Source of the DNA: Halomonas sp. SpR8
Lineage (GTDB): Bacteria > Pseudomonadota > Gammaproteobacteria > Pseudomonadales > Halomonadaceae
Assembly (NCBI RefSeq): GCF_031010195.1
Contig: NZ_JAUAMC010000002.1
Coordinates: forward strand, 496,001-560,000
DNA: 64,000 nt
Reading direction: 5' to 3'
The notes under the pieces are model-generated. The model saw only the letters and a program-made list of their open reading frames with translations. It was not told where the DNA came from and searched no databases. The translations under genes and the position numbers were made by a program. Position 1 is the stretch's first letter, and each line of letters opens with the position of its first letter. This document shows, in pieces, positions 56,488-64,000 of this stretch.

Positions 56488-57268
56488 CTTGCGCCTCTAT
56501 TTGTTCGTCCGTCATACCAAAGCGGCGGCGACGCTGGCAAAATTCGTTTAATGCTGCATCAAATGCCTCTGCTCCGAAATCGGGCCATAGTAGTGGGGAG
56601 AAGTGCAGTTCAGCATAGGCCAACTGCCAAAGCATATAGTTGGATAGCCGCTGCTCTCCGCTGGTACGTATGCACAGATCCACCGGCGGCACATCATCAA
56701 CCCCTATCGCTTTATCGAAGCAGGTTTCATCGATGGCGGTGGGGTCCAACTCCCCCGCTGCCACCTGTTCGGCTAAGCTGCGCGCCGCCCGGGCGATATC
56801 CCACTGACCGCCATAATTGGCTGCGATCACCAGGTGCATGCCCGTGTTATCCGCCGTTAACGCTTCAGCACGCTGAATATGCTTTTGGATGGCGTGGGAA
56901 AAACCACGTTGCTCGCCGATAATCGAGAGGCGCACATTACGCTCATTGAGCTTTTTGACTTCACGCTTAAGTGCCATCAAAAACAGCTCCATCAGCGCGT
57001 TGACCTCTGCGGCTGGGCGTTTCCAATTTTCACTGGAAAAGGCGAACAGGCTGAGCGTTTTCACCTCGCGTTCGGCGGCGCGCTGAATCACCGCGCGTAC
57101 AGCTTCCACCCCGGCCCGGTGCCCACGCACCCCTGAAAGCCCACGCGCGCGCGCCCAGCGGTTATTGCCATCCATAATAATGGCAACATGAGATGGCGGA
57201 ACCTCCCCGCCCTGTACAGGCGCGCAGACATTACCCGCCTGCTTTTGAGGAAGCTGCGGTGGCGTCAT
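56480..57268 (-). CDS. uppS: Undecaprenyl diphosphate synthase
   Basis: 262 residues from ATG 57268 (an upstream GTG/TTG pair could add a few residues). Condenses isopentenyl units into the C55 carrier for peptidoglycan and O-antigen. VAIIMDGNNRWARARG with the catalytic Asp, LSLFAFSSENWKRP and CIRTSGEQRLSNYMLWQ are conserved. Uses precursors from the MEP pathway that includes Dxr two genes downstream. Confidence 0.96.
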   Translation of the reverse strand: MTPPQLPQKQAGNVCAPVQGGEVPPSHVAIIMDGNNRWARARGLSGVRGHRAGVEAVRAVIQRAAEREVKTLSLFAFSSENWKRPAAEVNALMELFLMALKREVKKLNERNVRLSIIGEQRGFSHAIQKHIQRAEALTADNTGMHLVIAANYGGQWDIARAARSLAEQVAAGELDPTAIDETCFDKAIGVDDVPPVDLCIRTSGEQRLSNYMLWQLAYAELHFSPLLWPDFGAEAFDAALNEFCQRRRRFGMTDEQIEAQGA

Positions 57269-57316
57269 GGATTCTCGCACCAAAAATGAATCATAAAAAA
57301 CCAGCCAGAGGGTTGC

Positions 57317-57340
57317 AAAACGGGCAGCCTAAGCTGCCCG
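57317..57340 (-). terminator. Intrinsic terminator between frr and uppS
   Basis: Perfect 8-bp stem CGGGCAGC / GCTGCCCG with loop CTAA, followed on the minus strand by TTTTGC. It lies 20 bases after the frr stop and 49 bases before the uppS start, so it separates the translation-factor genes from the envelope cluster, at least partly. Confidence 0.75.
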
Positions 57341-57360
57341 CAGCTGCATAAATCACAGGT

Positions 57361-57918
57361 TTAAACCTGCATCAGGTCTTGCTCTTTCGCAGCCAGCGCT
57401 TTATCGATCTCAGCAATATACTTGTCGGTCAGTTTCTGGATCGCATCTTCGCCTTCACGCTGATCGTCTTCGGTGATCTCTTTATCTTTCAATAACGACT
57501 TGAAATCACCATTAGCATCGCGGCGTACGTTACGCACCGCAACGCGGGCATTTTCAGCTTCGCTACGCGCCTGCTTGATGTAACCTTTGCGAGTCTCTTC
57601 GGTGAGCATCGGCATAGGCACACGGATGACGTTGCCTGCACTGGCCGGGTTCAAACCAAGATCAGAAGTCATGATGGCCTTCTCGATTTTCTGCACCATG
57701 CCCTGTTCCCACGGCGCAATCGTCAGCGTGCGGGCGTCTTCAACGTTGACCGATGCCACTTGGCTAAGCGGCACCTGGCTGCCGTAATACTCCACGGTAA
57801 CAGCGTCTAAAATGCTCGGGTGAGCACGACCGGTACGAATTTTATTGAAGTTGCTATGCAGCGCCTCAACGCTTTTTTCCATGCGCGAATCGGCATCTTT
57901 CTTAATATCGTTGATCAC
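57361..57918 (-). CDS. frr: Ribosome recycling factor
   Basis: 185 residues, the universal size. Splits post-termination ribosomes with [44 protein letters not shown] and [21 protein letters not shown] text are diagnostic. Starts 4 bases after the pyrH stop. Confidence 0.98.
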   Translation of the reverse strand: MINDIKKDADSRMEKSVEALHSNFNKIRTGRAHPSILDAVTVEYYGSQVPLSQVASVNVEDARTLTIAPWEQGMVQKIEKAIMTSDLGLNPASAGNVIRVPMPMLTEETRKGYIKQARSEAENARVAVRNVRRDANGDFKSLLKDKEITEDDQREGEDAIQKLTDKYIAEIDKALAAKEQDLMQV

Positions 57919-57922
57919 GTCA

Positions 57923-58702
57923 TTACCCTCTGTATATCAGCGTGCCTTCCTTGCCCCCTACTACCATATTCAGTAGGGCACCAGGCTTATTCATATCAAA
58001 TACCCGCACCGGCATATTATGGTCACGTACCAGGCAGATAGCGGTCAAATCCATCACACCCAACTTTTGATCCAGGGCGTCATCGTAAGAGAGCTGGTCA
58101 TATTTCACAGCATCAGGGTGTTTTACCGGGTCTTTATTGTAGACACCATCCACCTTGGTCGCCTTGATAACCACATCGGCGTCCACTTCGATACCGCGCA
58201 AGCAGGCGGCGGAATCGGTGGTAAAGAAGGGGTTACCCGTTCCCGCAGAGAACAGCACTACATCTCCAGAGGTTAGGTAGCGAATCGCGGTACGTCGATC
58301 ATAGTGCTCTACGACGCCACTCATCGGAATAGCCGACATAACGCGTGAACGGATGTTGGAGCGCTCTAAAGCGTCGCGCATCGCCAGCGCATTCATCACC
58401 GTGGCCAGCATCCCCATATGGTCACCGGTCACCCGATCCATGCCTGCTTCGTTGAGCGCCGCGCCGCGGAACAAGTTACCACCGCCAATCACGATACCTA
58501 CCTGCACCCCGATACCGACCAGTTGACCAATCTCCAGCGCCATGCGATCAAGTACCTTAGGGTCAATACCGAAATCATGCTCACCCATTAACGCTTCGCC
58601 AGAGAGCTTGAGCAAAATACGTTTATATTTTGACTTTGTGCCCACGGCTTTGCTCTTGCTGGGTACTGCGTGAGGGGTAGGCTCTTGAACATCGTCTGAC
58701 AT
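57923..58702 (-). CDS. pyrH: UMP kinase
   Basis: 259 residues from ATG 58702, preceded by AGGAGAG; upstream frame residues are rejected. A hydrophilic N-terminal extension of about 17 residues ([17 protein letters not shown]) precedes [21 protein letters not shown], so it is longer than E. coli PyrH (241). Phosphorylates UMP; hexameric and feedback-regulated by UTP in the family. The 146-bp gap to tsf contains a GGCGTGCG/CGCACGCC hairpin at about 58802-58823. Confidence 0.96.
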   Translation of the reverse strand: MSDDVQEPTPHAVPSKSKAVGTKSKYKRILLKLSGEALMGEHDFGIDPKVLDRMALEIGQLVGIGVQVGIVIGGGNLFRGAALNEAGMDRVTGDHMGMLATVMNALAMRDALERSNIRSRVMSAIPMSGVVEHYDRRTAIRYLTSGDVVLFSAGTGNPFFTTDSAACLRGIEVDADVVIKATKVDGVYNKDPVKHPDAVKYDQLSYDDALDQKLGVMDLTAICLVRDHNMPVRVFDMNKPGALLNMVVGGKEGTLIYRG

Positions 58703-58848
58703 GGCAACTCTCCTGAGGCGGGCCTGAGAACAGGCAGGCGGGGCAGCCCTCTTTGTACATAACCTGCCGTACAAAACCAGTTACAAGGGCCGGATACGCG
58801 AAGGCGTGCGCTCGCGCGCACGCCATCTTCTTTCTGAAACCTCTGACC

Positions 58849-59718
58849 TCAGCGACGGCCAGCCTGTTCCATAACTTCTTTAGCAAAGTCGACTTCTTCT
58901 TTCTCGATACCTTCGCCAACTTCAAAGCGCGTAAAGCCAACCACTTCGCCACCCGCTGCTTTAACAAACTCAGCCACGGTCTGGTTCGGGTCTTTCACAA
59001 ACGGCTGCTCGGTCAGGCTGTTTTCTGCCAGGTACTTTTTCAAGCGACCTTGAACCATTTTCTCAGCGATCTGCTCTGGCTTACCGGCCATATCGGGCTG
59101 CGCCAGGATAATCGCTTTTTCAGCGTCCAGCTCTGCCTGAGGCATGTTTTCCGGATGGGCAACGGAGGGATTGATCGCCGCCACGTGCATGGCCACATCT
59201 TTCGCAACTTCCGATGAGCCACCGGTCAGCACGGTCAACACGCCAATGCGGCCACCGTGAACGTATGCGCCCACAAGACCACCGTCAGCCGCGTTAACAA
59301 CGACGGCACGACGCACGCCAATGTTCTCACCGATTTTCTGAACCAACTGCTCGCGAGCGGTTTCCAGTTCACCGCTCATTACCGCAGCGACGTCTTCGCT
59401 TTTCGCAACGAAGAAAGCCTCAGCGATTTTGTCGGCAAACGCGATGAAGTTGTCATCACGAGCAACAAAGTCAGTCTCGGAGTTGATTTCAACCATCACG
59501 CCGTAGCTGCCGTCTTCTGCAACACGGGTAACAACAACACCTTCCGCGGCGATACGATCAGCTTTCTTCGCCGCTTTAAGGCCTGAGCTTTTGCGTAGGT
59601 TTTCAATTGCTACTTCGATGTCGCCACCGGTTTCAGTGAGTGCTTTTTTACACTCCATCATGCCCAGACCGGTACGTTCGCGAAGTTCCTTGACCTGAGA
59701 GGCGCTGATAGCTGCCAT
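58849..59718 (-). CDS. tsf: Elongation factor Ts
   Basis: 289 residues. Exchanges GDP for GTP on EF-Tu. [20 protein letters not shown], the [10 protein letters not shown] motif that contacts EF-Tu, and the two alpha/beta subdomains are visible. It follows rpsB as in nearly all bacteria; the hairpin between them would let only part of the transcription continue. Confidence 0.98.
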   Translation of the reverse strand: MAAISASQVKELRERTGLGMMECKKALTETGGDIEVAIENLRKSSGLKAAKKADRIAAEGVVVTRVAEDGSYGVMVEINSETDFVARDDNFIAFADKIAEAFFVAKSEDVAAVMSGELETAREQLVQKIGENIGVRRAVVVNAADGGLVGAYVHGGRIGVLTVLTGGSSEVAKDVAMHVAAINPSVAHPENMPQAELDAEKAIILAQPDMAGKPEQIAEKMVQGRLKKYLAENSLTEQPFVKDPNQTVAEFVKAAGGEVVGFTRFEVGEGIEKEEVDFAKEVMEQAGRR

Positions 59719-59881
59719 GAGAATTCACCTCTGAAATGATGCTATGAGAGTTAAACGCAACACAGAGTATAGGCATGATAAATGACCATCATGTATCACA
59801 CTGCCTTATCTCTCTGCATTACGTGGCCGGTATCACGCTTCCGGCAAATTCGATCCGCCCAGACGCTTCGCCTGTAGCGGG

Positions 59882-59903
59882 AAAAAGGGGGCATAGCCCC
59901 CTT
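59882..59903 (-). terminator. Intrinsic terminator/attenuator between rpsB and tsf
   Basis: Perfect 8-bp stem AAGGGGGC / GCCCCCTT with a 3-base loop and a following T5 run on the minus strand (59886-59882). It lies 50 bases after the rpsB stop. A partial terminator here is known from the E. coli rpsB-tsf operon and sets the lower tsf level. Confidence 0.8.
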
Positions 59904-59952
59904 CTTTAATCTTGATACGGCGTACACTTGCCCGCCGCATCCACTGCTGCCA

Positions 59953-60702
59953 TTACTCAGCGGCAGTGTTGTCTTCGGTTGCAGCGGCTTCTTCAGTCAC
60001 TTCAACAAACTCTTCAGCGTTGCCGGCTTTGGCACGACCACACGCATCCGCAATCGCTTTAACGTAAATCTGGATAGCGCGGATAGAGTCATCGTTGCCA
60101 GGGATCACGTAATCAACGCCATCGGGGTTGGAGTTAGTATCCACCACGCCGATAACCGGGATGCCAAGCTTGTTGGCTTCGTTGATCGCGATGCGCTCGT
60201 GGTCAACGTCGATGACGAACAGTGCGTCAGGAAGGCCGCCCATGTCCTTAATACCGCCGATAGAGCGCTCGAGTTTGTCCTGCTCACGAGTAGCCATCAG
60301 GACTTCTTTCTTGGTCAGCTTCTCGAACGTACCGTCTTCGCGCATTGCTTCAAGTTCACGCAGGCGCTTAATGGACTGGCGAATGGTCTTGAAGTTAGTC
60401 AACATGCCGCCCAACCAGCGATGGTTGACGAACGGCTGACCGCTACGATTAGCTTCTTCTTTAATTACCTTGCTTGCGCTGCGCTTGGTGCCAACAAACA
60501 AAATTTTGTTGTTGGATGCCGCCATCTTCTCGACCACATCGATCGCTTCGTTCAGCGCCGGAAGGGTGTGCTCAAGGTTGATGATGTGAATCTTGTTGCG
60601 CGCGCCGAAGATAAACTTGCTCATTTTCGGGTTCCAGTACTTGGTCTGGTGGCCGAAGTGAGCGCCTGCTTTAAGCAGGTCACGCATATTAACGTGAGAC
60701 AT
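59953..60702 (-). CDS. rpsB: 30S ribosomal protein S2
   Basis: 249 residues from ATG 60702, 7 bases after AGGAG; 35 upstream codons are rejected. [37 protein letters not shown] and [19 protein letters not shown] are diagnostic. The C-terminal tail is acidic. The 230-base leader between promoter and start fits S2 autoregulation known from E. coli. Confidence 0.98.
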   Translation of the reverse strand: MSHVNMRDLLKAGAHFGHQTKYWNPKMSKFIFGARNKIHIINLEHTLPALNEAIDVVEKMAASNNKILFVGTKRSASKVIKEEANRSGQPFVNHRWLGGMLTNFKTIRQSIKRLRELEAMREDGTFEKLTKKEVLMATREQDKLERSIGGIKDMGGLPDALFVIDVDHERIAINEANKLGIPVIGVVDTNSNPDGVDYVIPGNDDSIRAIQIYVKAIADACGRAKAGNAEEFVEVTEEAAATEDNTAAE

Positions 60703-60939
60703 GATAGAACTCCTAAAACTCGGGTTAGGCCTCCACGCACCCCATGGATCCGACCATTGACGACGTAAAACGTTGCCAGCGGCACCCGGGACCATGTGTC
60801 GGTGCATGTGTGTTTTTAAGGCTTAGTAGTTAAGTGGTGCGCCCCTTAGTGGCACACTACAGATTCATCGCCCTGCCCTACTGCGTCCTTCCCAGCCGGT
60901 AAAGAAGCTTGGAATCACGATTGCAGGAAAGCGCGCGGC

Positions 60940-60968
60940 TTTATACCATAGATCATTGCCAAGATGAA
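60940..60968 (-). promoter_or_regulatory. Probable rpsB promoter
   Basis: On the minus strand TTCATC (60968-60963) and TATAAA (60945-60940) are separated by 17 bases and followed by a GC-rich discriminator GCCGCGCGC, the pattern of stringently controlled ribosomal promoters. It gives a leader of about 230 bases before rpsB. Confidence 0.55.
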
Positions 60969-60980
60969 GTCGCACCCCGT

Positions 60981-61009
60981 TTGACGGTCTTAAATTGCGC
61001 CATTCTATT
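60981..61009 (+). promoter_or_regulatory. Probable map promoter
   Basis: TTGACG and TCTATT with a 17-base spacer, about 28 bases before the map start. It is divergent from, and back to back with, the rpsB promoter. Confidence 0.5.
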
Positions 61010-61037
61010 TTCCATTCAGAACCCATATCGAGCATTC

Positions 61038-61829
61038 ATGAACGTTCCTATCAAGACGCCTTCTGAAATCGAACTCATGCGCGAAGCCGGGCGCCAAGCG
61101 GCTAGCGTCATTGAAATGATCACCCCGCATATCCAGGCGGGTATTAGCACGGGGGAAATCGACCGTCTCTGTCACGAGTATATTGTTAACGAACTGGGCT
61201 CGACCCCTGCGCCGCTGAACTACCATGGTTTTCCCAAAGCGACCTGCACCTCGCTTAACCATGTGGTGTGCCACGGCATACCCGACGACGCCAAGAAGCT
61301 TAAAAAAGGCGATATCATGAATCTGGATATCACCGTTAAAACCACCGACGGTTACCACGGCGACTCCAGCGTGATGTTCGTGGTGGGCGAGACGATCCAG
61401 GGCGAACGACTGTGCCGTATCACCCAGGAGTGCTTGTATAAAAGCATTGAGCTGGTCAAACCCGGCGTGCGCCTTTCCGAACTGGCTAGGGTGATACAAA
61501 AACACGCCGAAGCGCACGGCTACTCTGTGGTACGCGACTTCTGCGGTCACGGCATCGGCGCCGAGTTTCATGAAGAGCCGCAGTTTCTGCACTACGACGG
61601 CTACGCGCCGGATGCGGATATCAAACTCGCCGCGGGCATGTGCTTTACCATCGAACCGATGATTAACGTCGGCGGCTATAAAACCAAGGTACTGCGCGAC
61701 GGCTGGACCGCCGTCACCAAAGACCGCAGCCTTTCGGCCCAATGGGAGCATACGCTGCTGGTCACCGAGGGCGGTGTCGAAGTGCTGACCGCACGCGGCG
61801 ATGAAGACTTCAGCTTTCTGTCCAACTGA
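61038..61829 (+). CDS. map: Methionine aminopeptidase type I
   Basis: 263 residues from ATG 61038 (MNVPIKTPSEIELMREAGRQ); an upstream frame extension covering the promoter is rejected. Removes initiator methionine. Metal ligands are in MNLDITVKTTDGYHGDSS (two Asp), FCGHGIGAEFHEEPQ (His), FTIEPMI and WEHTLLVTEGG (Glu). Divergent from rpsB, as in E. coli, and followed by glnD with a one-base overlap. Confidence 0.97.
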   Translation: MNVPIKTPSEIELMREAGRQAASVIEMITPHIQAGISTGEIDRLCHEYIVNELGSTPAPLNYHGFPKATCTSLNHVVCHGIPDDAKKLKKGDIMNLDITVKTTDGYHGDSSVMFVVGETIQGERLCRITQECLYKSIELVKPGVRLSELARVIQKHAEAHGYSVVRDFCGHGIGAEFHEEPQFLHYDGYAPDADIKLAAGMCFTIEPMINVGGYKTKVLRDGWTAVTKDRSLSAQWEHTLLVTEGGVEVLTARGDEDFSFLSN

Positions 61830-64000
61830 TGCTTCTTCACCACCACCGGTTTGAGCCGGACACTACGCTTTACGACCTGGACACTTTCCGTGCCGAGCTT
61901 TCCGGTTCGCGTTCCCCGGTCGCGCCCTTCAAAGCCGCCCTGCGCGAGTTACAGGCACGTTTGGACGAACAGTTTCGCGCCGGAGCAGATATTCGCGACC
62001 TTGTACGTGGCCGCGCCTGGTATCTGGATCAACTGCTGGCGATTGCTTGGGAACAGCACGCATGGCCCGATGATGGCATTGCCCTGGTAGCCGTGGGTGG
62101 CTATGGCCGTGGCGAGCTACACCCCCACTCGGATATCGACCTGCTGCTACTGTTAGAGCAGGACGACGACACCACCTACCGCGAACCACTCACCGCTTTT
62201 ATCACCTTTTTATGGGATATTGGCCTGGAGATTGGCCATAGCGTGCGCTCGCTCAACGACTGCGAGCGTGAAGCCGAAGCGGATGTCACCGTCATTACCA
62301 ACCTGCTCGAATCACGCCTGATCGCCGGCCACGAAAGCCTGCGCGAAGCAATGCGCGAACGCCTCAGCGCCGAGCACATTTGGCCCGCCGACCGCTTTTT
62401 TGAAGCCAAGTGGCAGGAGCAGATCTCCCGCCACTACCGCTACAACAACTCCGAGTATCACTTAGAGCCCAATCTTAAAAGCTCCCCCGGTGGGCTGCGC
62501 GATATCCAGATGATCGGCTGGGTGGCCAAGCGCCACTTCGGTACCGAGCAGTACACTGACATTGTCGCCAACGGCTTTATGAACGACGCCGAGCTGCGCA
62601 TTTTAAGCCAGGGTCAGGCGTTTTTGTGGCAAGTGCGTTATGCCCTGCATATGCTTACCGATCGCGCCGAAGACCGCCTGCTGTTCGACCACCAACGTAC
62701 CATCGCCGAGATGTTTGGTTTTCGCGATACGCCCGAACGCCTGGCGGTTGAACAGTTTATGAAGCGCTACTACCGCCATGTCACTGCGCTGGCGGGCCTT
62801 AACGATATGCTGCTACAGCATTTCGACGAAGTGATCCTGCGTGGCAAAGAGGCGCTGGAAACCGTCAAGCTCAACGAGCGCTTCGAGACCAAGGGCGGCT
62901 ATATCCAAGTACGCTCGCGCAATCTGTTTCGCGAGCGGCCAGCGGCCATGCTCGAACTCTTTCTCCTCATGGCCAAGCACCCCGAAATTGAAGGGGTTCG
63001 CGCTGACACCATCCGGCTGATTCGCGACCATCGCCATCAGATCGATGACCACTACCGGGAAGACCCGCGCCACCAGCGCCTGTTTATGGCCATTATGCGC
63101 GCTCCCGGCAACGTACCGCGCCAACTGCGCCGCATGAACCGCTACGGCATTCTGGGCAAATATCTTCCCGAATTCGGCCGCGCCGTAGGCCTCATGCAGC
63201 ACGACCTGTTCCATATTTACACGGTCGATGCCCACACTCTGCGGCTGCTAAAATTTCTGCACGGCTTTCGCAAGCCGGAGGCCAAAGACGACTTTCCGGT
63301 GGCAGCGATGCTAATCCAGCAACTGCCCAAGCTGGATCTGCTGTGGATAGCAGGCCTATTTCACGATATCGGCAAGGGGCGCGGCGGCGATCATTCGGAA
63401 ATCGGCGCTCGAGACGTTGAACACTTTTGTCAGCGACACCATATTTCGGCACACGACACCAATCTGCTCAGTTGGCTGGTTGAGCACCATCTGTTGATGT
63501 CGATGACCGCGCAAAAACGCGACATTAGCGACCCCGACGTGATTCGCGATTTCGCCTTGATCGTGCGTAACGAAACCCGGCTGGATTACCTGTACGTCCT
63601 CACCGTTGCCGATATCAACGCCACTAACCCAACGCTATGGAACGGCTGGCGGGCGTCGTTGCTGCGTCAACTTTACGCTGAAACCAAGCGCGCCCTGCGC
63701 CGCGGCCTAAATAATCCGCCCGACCGCGACGACTGGGTACGCGAAACACGCACCGAAGCGCGCTCGCTGCTGCAAACGATCGGCGTCAACCGTGAGCAGA
63801 TTGATCATCTTTGGGAATCTCTCGGGGAGGATTACTTCCTGCAGTACGCCCCCAGCGAAATCGTTTGGCAAACTCAGGGCATATTGAATCACAACCAGTC
63901 GCCGCTACCGCTGGTCTTGATCAGCGCCCCCACTGCCGATATGGCCGAAGGCGGCACCAAGGTATTTATCCACACCCGCTCTGTGGATGACCTGTTCGCC
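61829..64000 (+). CDS. glnD: Bifunctional uridylyltransferase/uridylyl-removing enzyme GlnD, N-terminal 724 residues
   Basis: Open to the right edge. Modifies PII proteins in response to glutamine. The nucleotidyltransferase motif GGYGRGELHPHSDIDLLLLL (about residues 89-109), then SSPGGLRDIQMIGWV and the HD-domain AGLFHDIGKGRGGDHSEIG are intact; the first ACT domain begins at PLPLVLISAPTADMAEGG near residue 695. ATG 61829 shares one base with the map stop (TGATG). E. coli GlnD has 890 residues, so about 160 are missing here because of the window end. Confidence 0.97.
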   Translation, partial: MLLHHHRFEPDTTLYDLDTFRAELSGSRSPVAPFKAALRELQARLDEQFRAGADIRDLVRGRAWYLDQLLAIAWEQHAWPDDGIALVAVGGYGRGELHPHSDIDLLLLLEQDDDTTYREPLTAFITFLWDIGLEIGHSVRSLNDCEREAEADVTVITNLLESRLIAGHESLREAMRERLSAEHIWPADRFFEAKWQEQISRHYRYNNSEYHLEPNLKSSPGGLRDIQMIGWVAKRHFGTEQYTDIVANGFMNDAELRILSQGQAFLWQVRYALHMLTDRAEDRLLFDHQRTIAEMFGFRDTPERLAVEQFMKRYYRHVTALAGLNDMLLQHFDEVILRGKEALETVKLNERFETKGGYIQVRSRNLFRERPAAMLELFLLMAKHPEIEGVRADTIRLIRDHRHQIDDHYREDPRHQRLFMAIMRAPGNVPRQLRRMNRYGILGKYLPEFGRAVGLMQHDLFHIYTVDAHTLRLLKFLHGFRKPEAKDDFPVAAMLIQQLPKLDLLWIAGLFHDIGKGRGGDHSEIGARDVEHFCQRHHISAHDTNLLSWLVEHHLLMSMTAQKRDISDPDVIRDFALIVRNETRLDYLYVLTVADINATNPTLWNGWRASLLRQLYAETKRALRRGLNNPPDRDDWVRETRTEARSLLQTIGVNREQIDHLWESLGEDYFLQYAPSEIVWQTQGILNHNQSPLPLVLISAPTADMAEGGTKVFIHTRSVDDLFA

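Noticed and set aside
60703..60807. N-terminal extension of ribosomal protein S2
   Set aside because: The ATG at 60702 has a good ribosome site and matches the universal S2 start; the upstream frame covers the leader.
60909..61037. N-terminal extension of methionine aminopeptidase
   Set aside because: It would cover the map promoter and part of the rpsB promoter and has no family similarity.

Overview
The window looks like a chromosomal segment of a halophilic or marine gammaproteobacterium, most likely Halomonas/Vreelandella (Halomonadaceae). Evidence is the moderately high GC, the protein sequences, and gene orders typical of gammaproteobacteria: lptG-lptF/pepA-holC-valS, fre-ubiD-rho/ppx, and rpsB-tsf-pyrH-frr-uppS-cdsA-dxr-rseP-bamA-skp-lpxD-fabZ-lpxA-lpxB-rnhB-dnaE-accA-tilS. 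The taxon is inferred from sequence character, not from a search.

Left part (1-12.6 kb): the minus-strand lptF-lptG pair (LPS export permeases) follows a partial RDD membrane gene and diverges from pepA. The usual pepA-holC-valS block is interrupted twice: by a branched-chain aminotransferase (ilvE) between pepA and holC, and between holC and valS by an AlbA/ATPase-like regulator with VTGE repeats, a gene relic, a Spy/CpxP-like periplasmic protein and an MFS transporter. valS carries an in-frame low-similarity insertion.

Accessory part (12.6-34 kb): a CLC family protein with altered key residues is overlapped by an orphan solute-binding protein. An AT-richer islet follows, with a broken DinJ/YafQ-type toxin-antitoxin pair that keeps its operator, an acetyltransferase and a PNPOx-fold protein. 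Next comes a long plus-strand group: a kinase-like phosphotransferase, the YnjB-YnjC-YnjD ABC importer, two TIGR04283/TIGR04282-like nucleotide-sugar enzymes, and a TVP38-membrane-domain/flavin disulfide reductase fusion. These genes overlap or abut, so they probably form one uptake, modification and redox pathway of unknown substrate. A divergent HTH regulator and diguanylate cyclase, a SelD-N-terminal-like flavoprotein, lipoproteins, gloA and membrane proteins follow.

At 32.3-34.1 kb the DAHP synthase gene aroG is preceded by what looks like a complete attenuation device: a 41-codon leader peptide with a Tyr-Trp-Tyr-Trp-Phe run, a 13-bp-stem terminator, then a 53-codon ORF ending two bases before aroG. 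A 42-residue membrane protein gene lies just upstream.

Right part (34-64 kb): core genes. fre, ubiD, rho; ppx; tilS, accA, dnaE, then the envelope and isoprenoid cluster (Lipid A acyl chain steps, BamA/Skp/RseP, Dxr, CdsA, UppS), then frr, pyrH, tsf, rpsB, all minus strand. They diverge from map and glnD, which runs off the window end. No tRNA, rRNA, CRISPR array or intact transposase gene was recognised.
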